This document shows, piece after piece, positions 56,462 through 64,000 of a DNA stretch of 64,000 nt. Both the position numbers and the translations under genes were made by a program. Positions within the stretch are counted from its first letter, which is position 1. Each line of letters starts with the position of its first letter. Source of the stretch: Colwellia maritima (GTDB lineage Bacteria; Pseudomonadota; Gammaproteobacteria; Enterobacterales; Alteromonadaceae); contig NZ_JAKKSL010000004.1 of assembly GCF_022669015.1 (NCBI RefSeq), positions 62,001 to 126,000 on the forward strand. Direction: 5' to 3'. Under the pieces are notes generated by a model, which saw nothing but the letters and a program-made list of their open reading frames with translations, did no database searches and was not told the origin of the DNA.

Positions 56462-57538
56462 TTAACTGTTTCCGGGATAACATTCCAAAATAGACATACC
56501 TAAATCGGTTTGGTATTCAAATTCTCGAACACCAAGAGGGCAAAAGAACCGATCCCAACGATTAAGTTGAGTGATTTTGTCGCCCATACGTAATACGCCC
56601 GTTCCTTCCGTTACAATGCCGTAAAAAAAAGCGTTTTCATTACGTTTAAAATACCCTTTTATTTGTGCTCTTTTTACGGTGAAGCAAGATGTTTCACTGG
56701 CACCAATTAACTCTTCAAGTTTGTTTCCTTGTTCGTCGACTGCAATAACTTTAGGGTAACATCGAAACTCTGCATTGATCTTTTCTGAAGGAACTGGAGC
56801 AAAATTAAATACGTCTAACGCTGTTTCGATATCTTTGCCCATAAATCTTGCTTGTTCTGGTATTTCGTACCCACAACGTTCAAACTCAAATCGTACGGCT
56901 AAATCTGATGGTTCCATTATTTCCAACATCAGAATGCCTTCACCTAATGCATGTGGACGACCACCAGGTAGGATAAAAACGTCACCCGGTTTTACCGGAA
57001 TTTTGTCAAAACAGCTTTCTATGGAGGTAATATCTTGGGTTTCAATCCATTCTTTTAGCTGCGCTCGACTTGGCGAGCGTTGAAAACCCGCATAAATATA
57101 GGGGGTACTGATATCTTCACGCGTTTCAAGAATCACATATGCTTCAGTTTTACCACGTGGCATATTTAAACGTTCTTGAGCAAACTCTCGGGTTGGATGG
57201 GCTTGAAAATGCAAGCGAGTAGAACTATCCAAATATTTAACCAACGGAATATCATTCATCGAACGTATTGTGCCACCACTTTGCCCCAGAAAAAATTGCG
57301 GATCTTTCTCTAGTAATTGACGAAAAGGAACATACTTTCCTTGGTCATTTTTTACCATCGCTAAGCCTTCAGAGATATGTTCGCGACCAATATTACGAGC
57401 CTCGACGGTTGAGCCAATCCAGTCTTCTGGAAAACTTGAATCTTGAGGATTTTCCTTTCCTTCGATCATATCTAGCAGTTTTCCGCCTCTGTAGGTTCGC
57501 CATACACGGTTGGCTGTAAATTTAATAATTTGATTCAT
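56462..57538 (-). CDS. Type I mannose-6-phosphate isomerase-like protein
   Basis: A cupin-fold isomerase of 358 residues. Zinc-ligand regions of the type I family are visible: LHFQAHPTREFAQER, GKTEAYVIL (KTE) and LPGGRPHALGEGILMLEI. The family interconverts mannose-6-phosphate and fructose-6-phosphate, but the enzyme is only distantly like E. coli ManA and lies in a uronate operon, so a different sugar substrate is possible. A cupin-like C-terminal segment (YFKRNENAFFYGIVTEGTGV) closes the protein. Confidence 0.82.
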   Translation of the reverse strand: MNQIIKFTANRVWRTYRGGKLLDMIEGKENPQDSSFPEDWIGSTVEARNIGREHISEGLAMVKNDQGKYVPFRQLLEKDPQFFLGQSGGTIRSMNDIPLVKYLDSSTRLHFQAHPTREFAQERLNMPRGKTEAYVILETREDISTPYIYAGFQRSPSRAQLKEWIETQDITSIESCFDKIPVKPGDVFILPGGRPHALGEGILMLEIMEPSDLAVRFEFERCGYEIPEQARFMGKDIETALDVFNFAPVPSEKINAEFRCYPKVIAVDEQGNKLEELIGASETSCFTVKRAQIKGYFKRNENAFFYGIVTEGTGVLRMGDKITQLNRWDRFFCPLGVREFEYQTDLGMSILECYPGNS

Positions 57539-57674
57539 AGTTACTATTCCATTGAAATTGTTTGTTTCAGCATTTGCCTATTAAAAACAAACCATATGCC
57601 TGGGAATTAAACCCGCTTATAAGTGCGGAAAATGACAAATAAAGCTTAGCCACCGTTATCACAATAAAGGGGGG

Positions 57675-58915
57675 TTAAAGATTCTGTAAGGTAGAAATGA
57701 TTCCAATTAAGCTCATGTAGCTCATGATTAAGGCAAATATAAATATCATTACTAAGATAATATTGGTTACCTTTGAAAACTTATTCTCACCCATTAAGCC
57801 TGTTTTATTACCTATATAGAAAATACAGCCAACGGTAGCAGGTAAAAGTAAAGCCCCAAAAGCCTGAGAGCTAATCATTACGGCAATTGGTTTAACATTA
57901 AAAATGGGTACAATTAATCCTAATAAAGATATGACGAAGGCCATAATTCGGTAGCTTGGTCTTTTCAGATTAGGTGCACGTTGGTGAAAATCATCTAGTA
58001 ACCAAGGTAGTAATGCTACATTTGGAAACTGCGAAGAAATACCTGCTGCTATTAGTCCAATAGTAAAAATAGTGACAGCAGCAGAGCCTGCTAAAGGCTC
58101 AAGTAAATTAATCATTTGAGTTACATTGACTAATGTAACGCCCTCAACAAATAAAGATCCACCGCTGCTGCCATGATTGAGGTACTAACAATAAACATTA
58201 GAAATGCTGAAAAAAATGCATCTCTATTTTGGGCTTTTAAGTCAGCTATTGTCCAACCTGCTTCTTTTACAAGGATAGTACGTAATATAAATAGCCCTGA
58301 AAACACAGTTGTTCCCACCATCGACGCTATGACTAAAAATGCATTTTTATCACTTCCTGTATCAGGTACGTTAGGTACCATACCTTTTAAAATGTCCATT
58401 GCCGGCGGCATAAGAATAATAAAATTAATCAAAAAACATATCGACATGATACCGACGAAAATCGCCAATATTTTTTCAAAAACGTCTGTTTTACCTATGA
58501 GAAAAATGGCATAGACAAAGCTGATAAAAAAGAGAGCACAAATAACAGGTGAGATACCGCCGCCAATAAAGTTTTTGGACCATTCATAACAAACATCAGC
58601 TAAGATACCCATGACCCCAATAACACTTCCGCAGATTTGTGTTGTGAGTGCAACGATAAACAGTATCGCAACTGTTGGGTGTATATGCTTTTTAAAAGAC
58701 AGAAGCGCTGTTTGACCGGTTACTAACGTGAATTTTCCAAATAAGTTAATTAAAAAATAGGTGATAGCGCAGGAAATAAAAATGGTCCAGAGTAATGACA
58801 TACCATAATCAGCGCCGGCTTTTGCCATAGCTGTAACGCTGCCAGTACCTACGGTAAAACCAAACAAAAATATTCCAGGCAGTAGAGACTTAAAAAACAT
58901 CTTCATATTATTCAC
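57675..58915 (-). CDS. NRAMP-fold transporter lacking the metal-binding motifs (frameshifted)
   Basis: The inner-membrane protein has about eleven helices and the overall NRAMP order, starting MFFKSLLPGIFLFGFTVGTG. The frame breaks at 58160-58165, where MAAAGGSLFVEGVTLVNVTQ is expected (one C lost from GCCGGT), and resumes to 57675. In helix 1 the canonical DPGN is replaced by TVGTGS, and in helix 6 the metal-ligand motif (MPH) is replaced by MVGTTVFSG, so it probably does not carry divalent metals. Its place next to uxuA and opposite a TonB receptor suggests a uronate or related organic substrate (inference). Confidence 0.8.
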
Positions 58916-59414
58916 TTTAGTTGTACCTTACGTTAGCAGCATATTTAAAGTACTTATTTTAAAGCACTTATTTGTTAGAAAATTTAATATAGTCAAAAAA
59001 AAGGTCTATCGTACTTTTACAGTAGCTAGCGCTATCAATATCTACAAGTTACCAATAAAACCAATTAATAAAAAATCTGTATGACCAAATGTAAATCAAA
59101 ATACAACAGATTGCAATTACCAAAATTGAAATTATATTATATTCATTATTATTGATGTAACTTTAAAAGTGGTGTTTTTTATAGTGTCACAGTACTACGA
59201 TTTCTTTTTTATATTTTATTAATGCTTATTAATCAAATGATTATTTTTTTGCTAAGTGTCTAGCTAACATTCAACTTAACCATTTTATCTAAAATGAAAG
59301 AGTGATAATTACTGATTATAGTCATTTTACTGAGGTGAAATCCAAAAGAGCAGGCTTAAAGTGGTAAACCAATTAGTTATGTATTAATAGGAGGTGACAT
59401 TGTTAGATGATTTT

Positions 59415-59427
59415 TTGGTTAGACCGA
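59415..59427. promoter_or_regulatory. GntR-like operator (distal copy)
   Basis: TTGGTTAGACCGA is a near-palindrome with GGT-TAG-ACC, the complement of the centre at 59611-59627. The shape resembles FadR/UxuR-subfamily GntR operators. Confidence 0.45.
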
Positions 59428-59610
59428 CAAAATCTATATTTGGTTATTTTTTATATCTTATTGAAATAAAATAATGAGTAAATAAGACGGATGATAAACC
59501 AGTGTAATTGTAAACAAGTAATTTAAATTCAGTGTGTTATGTGTTTTTATTAAAGTCGACGGTTGATTTTTATTTTTTATTGGTAAGTTATGTTTTTGTT
59601 TGTTTAGTTA

Positions 59611-59639
59611 TTTTGGTCTAACCAAAAGGTTGACCTTTT
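59611..59639. promoter_or_regulatory. Overlapping palindromes, GntR-like operator (proximal copy)
   Basis: TTTTGGT-CTA-ACCAAAA (59611-59627) has perfect 7-bp arms, and AAAAGGT-TG-ACCTTTT (59624-59639) is a second perfect palindrome sharing its AAAA. TGGT-N3-ACCA is the FadR-subfamily GntR shape, known from UxuR/ExuR control of uronate genes. Which regulator binds is inference. Confidence 0.55.
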
Positions 59640-59834
59640 CTGTTTTTATTGTAACTATCTATGTGATTTCTTGTGAGTACAAGTACTCAGTGCTTTAGTT
59701 ATGAGGAGTCGATACTTTATTTTATCGGCATCTGTCTTGAAGATGACGACTTATATTCATTAAAACAACAAACAATAAATGTAGCTTTTGAATTTTTGTA
59801 AACCAATTTCAAAATAACTACTCCGGGGAATCAT

Positions 59835-62800
59835 ATGAGACAAAAATTATCTAAAATAACCCTAGCGGTTTTGTCAGCAACTTCGCTAAATTTTGCAACG
59901 TCAGTATATGCACAAGAGGTGCCTGCAGAATCAGAAGTTGAAGTCATTCAAGTTACGGGTATGAGAGCCTCTCTGACAAATGCACTTGCAGAAAAACGTG
60001 ATACAGATAATCTAGTTGAAATAATTAATGCTATTGATATTGGTAAGTTGCCTGACCAAAATCTAGCAGAAGTACTTGAAAACGTTACAGGGGTTCAAAT
60101 TACAAGAACAGCGGGTGTTGGTACAGGCGTACAAATTCGTGGTAGTAACGCTAACCGTGTTGAAATTAATGGTGCATCTACTGTTGGCTCTGGTACTGGT
60201 CGTAGTGGAATGAATTTTGAAGATATTTCTGCTGCAATTATTCTTGGTGTTGAAGTGACTAAAGCTTCCGAAGCTAAAACGACAGAAGGCTCAGTGGGTG
60301 GAACGATAAACATTCGTACTATTCGCCCGCTAGAACTTACTGAAACCTTGGGATCTTTACGTGTACAAGGTGAAGATAGTAGTCTAACAACCGATGGTGT
60401 TCAACCAAGAATGTCTGGGGCATACGGTGATAGTGGGAACTCGACTCTGGCGGTAAGTTCGGTGTTGTTATCAGTGGAAGCTATTCTAAACAGGAAGCGA
60501 CTTCATTTCGTCCACGTCTTGACCGCGATGGTAGCCTTGTTGAAAATGTGAACGCGAATGTTGTGAGAAGTGGTGAGTTAGAAGATCAACCGACTGAAAG
60601 ACCTGCTGCTCAAGAATTCGATTTTCTCGGTATTCAATTTGTTAATCAGGAATTAGAAAATTTTGAATATGAAACTAAAAATATCGCTGCTTCATTTGAG
60701 TATGCACCAAACGATAATCTAAAGTTTTTCTTTGATGCGGTTGTTACAAAGCAAGAACGTCGCCAAGATAGTTCGCGAGTGCAGGGATCTGGTATTGCAG
60801 AAGCACATGATTATTGGGTACCTGATGTATTTGAAACTGTTGACTTTGGTTCACTCGATGGTAACGAAGTTGGTAGTATTCAAGCGGCACTCATTGGTAC
60901 GGTTGGCGTTAATTTAGAGGCGGACGATGATGATCCAAACTTACGTTTTAGTAGTGATACTGGTGCACGTATAACCGATACCGAAGTCTTTAGGTTAGGT
61001 GGTGAATGGCAAGGTGATAATCTAAAAGTAAGTGTTGAAATATCAAGTGCAAATTCTGACACGATTTCACCTAAGCTAGATGCTCAAGTAAACTTTGTTA
61101 ACCCAAATGCGCCACTTGATGCGCTAGATGCTGATGGTAACCCTACGGCTGCTACGAGTAATGATAATAGTGTACCACTAACTTATGACTTGAGTGGCGG
61201 TTCGCTAACCTTTGGTGTAGCTTTTGACGCGCCTTATGCACCAACCGCAGCCGATTTATTAGACCCGAACAACGTAATGTTTGACCAAGTAGATATAAGT
61301 CGAAGTACAGTAGAAAATTCTGAAGATGTATTCCGTACGGATTTCACCTATTTCTTAGACGATAATATTATCGGCTCTATTGATTTTGGTTATCGTTATA
61401 ACAAAACGAAACATACTTCAATATCATCATCAGATCGTATCGGTAATTTCAGCAAATTAATTGATAGTCCAAATGGTTCTTTATTCTCAGAATTACTTGT
61501 TCCCGGACCTAGCAATTTTGATGATGCCGATGGCAGAGAATTAGCCTTTCGTAATTTCCTTGTTATCGATCCTGACCGAGCTTTCAACGATCAGGTCGGA
61601 ACATTAGCTATATTAGAAGCAGCATTGGCTACTCATCGCGCACAACAAGAAGCACTAGGTTTTACTTTCGATAGCCCTGTACCTACTGCAGATCTGACAC
61701 CTTCACTTGCTTCTTCTTTTGCTATTGAAGAAGAAACACATGCCCTATATGCGCAAGCTAATTTTGAGTATGAAATGATACGCGGTAATTTTGGTGTACG
61801 TTACTTAACTACAGATATTGCATCAATAGGTAATAATGAAGTTGGAGGTGTTGTAACCGAAGTTGTAACACCGGGTGATTATAGCTACACGTTACCTCGT
61901 TTGAATGTGGTTGCTGATGTAACTGATGATATTGTTGTGCGTTTTTCTTGGGGGCAAGATATTAGACGTCCAGATTTTGACATCATCAGTACCTCAGTAC
62001 AATATACTACGAGCGAGAATGCTTCGGTATCCCTTGGTAACCCAGGTTTAGAGCCGGAAGAAGTAACGTCGTTAGATCTTTCAGCTGAATGGTATTTTGC
62101 AGAAGCAGCGGTTGTAAGTATTGGTTATTTCAATAAAAAACGAAGCAACTTATTTGTTACTACCTTGAATAGTGCTTCAATTGATGCCAATGGCAAGCGT
62201 GACGGTAATTCTTCATGTGTAGGTGGCGGTATATGGAACCCTTGACTACTCAGCCTAATTCTTTAGGTGTACAAGGTACTACTGGATTATGTGTAGATGT
62301 TGAAACCAATACCAATGATTCAGCTACAACAACTCAAACAGGTATTGAAATGGCATTCCAATATGACCTTTCTAGTTTTGAAGAAGATTTAGGTTGGGCA
62401 TCAGGTTTTGGCGTTATTGCTAATTATACCATTCAAGAATATAGCGGTGGTTCAGCTACCTATAGCTCAGCGACTCGTGGAACCGATATTTTTAATGCGA
62501 TTAATGGCATTTATGATGATGCAGACTTCGTTAGTCTTACCGCCGAAAGGGGGCTTCTTGACTTCTCAGAAAATGCCTACAACCTTGCGTTGTATTATGA
62601 AAAATTTGGTCTTTCAGCAAGAGTACGTTATACATGGCGTGAAGCATTCCGAACAGAAGATACTGCAGGTGGTGCTACGCTTAACTCGACACTTGGTTTT
62701 CCAACAGTTACCCATGACAGAGGGCAGGTTAATGCCGACTTAAGCTATGATGTAAATGATAGCCTAAATATTGGCATTGAAGCAGTTAACTTGACTAAAT

Positions 62801-62898
62801 CAGATATTACTCAATCTTGTGTTAATGAGGGGGCTTTATTTTGCTTCCAAGGCTTAACAGACCGTCGTATTACTTTTGGGGCTAGCTATAAGTTTTAG
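59835..62898 (+). CDS. TonB-dependent receptor, carbohydrate-type (two frameshifts)
   Basis: An outer-membrane importer for polysaccharide fragments. A signal peptide (cleaved after VYA, about residue 27) is followed by a TonB box-like region (VEVIQVTGMRASL) and the plug IGKLPDQNLAEVLENVTGVQ, characteristic of the carbohydrate-specific group. The barrel ends in RRITFGASYKF with a terminal Phe. Indels lie near 60448-60455 (STLAGKFGVVISGSY restored by GCCGGT) and 62236-62242 (between GGGIWNP and TTQPNSLGVQG). The total of about 1020 residues is typical. CCGGGG acts as the RBS-like element before the ATG. Confidence 0.9.
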
Positions 62899-63252
62899 CA
62901 TTAATGCATAACAAAGAAGAAGATAGCCTATTTGATTGGATATTCTCACCACGTTATCACTCGCTCTGCGTATAAAGTGGTGCCGACATTTATTGAAAAA
63001 ATAGGTTATGTCTAGGATATTGGGGTATTAACAGTACCCCAATATTATTTTCATTTGAATGACCAACAAACACTAAAAAATGATTAAGATTGTTATCCCC
63101 TTCATTCCCCTTGAGTAGTCATTTTGGATTAACCTAATCACCTTTTGAATTCATTTAGAATTGAGAATAGTCAAAAGATCAAATTGCTCAATGTGAAAAT
63201 AATTTAATGATTATCCCAACCTGAGACCATTCTAATAAAAAGAGAACTTTCT
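62899..63252. other. Gap between TonB receptor and PL7 lyase
   Basis: No gene is visible. A terminator-like hairpin lies at 63017-63045; the remainder is AT-rich, with AAAAAGAGAA as the likely RBS region before 63253. Confidence 0.5.
63017..63050 (+). terminator. Terminator after the TonB receptor
   Basis: ATATTGGGGTA (63017-63027) and TACCCCAATAT (63035-63045) form an 11-bp stem with a 7-nt loop, followed by TATTTTC. Confidence 0.75.
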
Positions 63253-64000
63253 ATGAATAAAATATCAATAAATAAGTCAATAATAATACTTACTGGTGTG
63301 ACATGCCTATTAACGGCTTGTGCAGCCAACTTTTTGGTAGCCGATGAACTGAACTCGATATCGGTTCCTGCTGATAACTTCGATCTTAGTTATTGGAAAC
63401 TCACACTGCCTGTTGATGAAGACAACAACGGAAAAGTAGATGAAGTCGATGTTAAAGAATTACAAACATTTTCTCACCCTAACTATTTCTACTTAGATGA
63501 AAAGGGCGGTATGGTATTTATCTCGCCAAATAAAGGAGCTACCACCAGTAGTCTAGCAAGTACGCGTAGTGAGCTACGTCAAATGAACCGTGGTTTTAAT
63601 ACCAATATTGACACTCACGCACCAGGCAATAACGTGGTGATTTCTGCGAATAAAAAGGCGAAAGAATATTCAGCCATAGGCGGAAAATTAAATGCAACGT
63701 TAAAGGTTAATGCGGTGTCATTAAGAGCCGGTCACCCAGATAAACGACCGACCTATACTGTGGTGATTGCACAAGTTCACACAGGTAAAATCAAAGGTAA
63801 TCCAGAGGGGTTTGGTGGGGTAATCAACCGATAAAAATTTACTATAAAAAATTCCCAGGGCACGATAAAGGCTCAGTTTTTTGGAATTATGAACGTAATT
63901 TAGCTAGGAATGATCCAAACAGAATTGATATATCTTATCCTGTTTGGGGATACACATGGCAGAATAAATCTGATCCAGGCGCCGAAGGCATTGCCCTTGG
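63253..64000 (+). CDS. PL7-family polysaccharide (alginate) lyase lipoprotein, partial and frameshifted
   Basis: The protein begins with a lipoprotein signal (LTGVTCLLTACAAN; lipobox LTAC, Cys about residue 23) and enters the alginate-lyase-2 domain: FDLSYWKLTLPVDED, the catalytic-strand motif TRSELRQM, and VVIAQVHTG, the QVH variant of the family's QIH. At about 63810-63820 the frame slips (expected GFGWGNQPIKIYYKKFPG) and continues SVFWNYERNLARNDPNRIDI to the window edge. Cleavage would be by beta-elimination at mannuronate or guluronate residues, though some PL7 relatives act on other uronans. Confidence 0.87.

Larger units (their letters stand above)
58916..59834. other. Large regulatory intergenic region of the uronate locus
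   Basis: The 919 bp between the divergent NRAMP-like and TonB receptor genes hold no gene. They are very AT-rich, with two GGT-N3-ACC operators (59415-59427 and 59611-59627) about 200 bp apart. An AGTACAAGTACT palindrome lies at 59677-59688, and a long untranslated leader may precede the receptor. Confidence 0.55.

Noticed and set aside
57675..58915. Calling the NRAMP-like protein a manganese transporter that feeds UxuA
   Set aside because: It is attractive because UxuA needs Mn2+, but the DPGN and MPH metal ligands are missing.

Overview
The window looks like a chromosomal piece of a marine gammaproteobacterium of the Alteromonadales. A Colwelliaceae member (Colwellia/Thalassotalea-like) is my best guess, from the 16S sequence, the low G+C content, a standard isc operon, adjacent etfBA/ETF-QO genes, and a TonB-receptor/PL7-lyase polysaccharide locus. 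No phage, IS element or CRISPR array is visible.

Layout. 1-3.1 kb: a cut-off EamA transporter, a LysR regulator and metK with MetJ boxes. 3.65-10.45 kb: 6S RNA on the minus strand, then a complete rrn operon (tandem P1/P2 promoters, boxA, 16S, tRNA-Ala, 23S, 5S, terminator) followed by a second, degenerate 5S-like unit with its own hairpin. 10.5-16.3 kb: gdhA, yciH, etfBA and the divergent ETF-QO gene, whose promoter carries two tandem PsrA-like palindromes. 16.4-25.5 kb: yggN and fapA homologues, cinA, a plant-type dihydrodipicolinate synthase, and small conserved proteins. 25.5-33.1 kb (mostly minus): nitroreductase, argS, holD-rimI-prfC, tRNA-Trp, aceK. 33.4-40.8 kb (plus): queA, tgt, yajC, secD, secF, rhlE. 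41.0-44.3 kb: an isolated three-gene polysaccharide export/tyrosine-kinase cassette. 44.3-55.1 kb: cobA, suhB, trmJ, cysE, then the isc operon iscR-iscS-iscU-iscA-hscB-hscA-fdx behind IscR sites, and an MscS channel. 55.2-64 kb: a uronate/polysaccharide locus with uxuA, a mannose-6-phosphate isomerase homologue, an NRAMP-fold transporter lacking the metal motifs, a TonB-dependent receptor and a PL7 lyase lipoprotein that runs off the window.

How they work together. The 33-40 kb block joins queuosine tRNA modification to Sec translocation (queA-tgt-yajC-secDF is a classical order). The isc block is a complete Fe-S assembly line without iscX. The last 9 kb would import and cleave a uronate-rich polysaccharide and feed mannonate to 2-keto-3-deoxygluconate.

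The most striking sequence-level result is that about twenty genes, many of them essential or housekeeping, are broken by 1-2 nt indels. In most of these the reading frame is restored exactly if the site is read as the palindrome RCCGGY (usually GCCGGY). I read this as consensus error at a modified motif, not real gene decay. Such genes are therefore annotated across their full reconstructed span.
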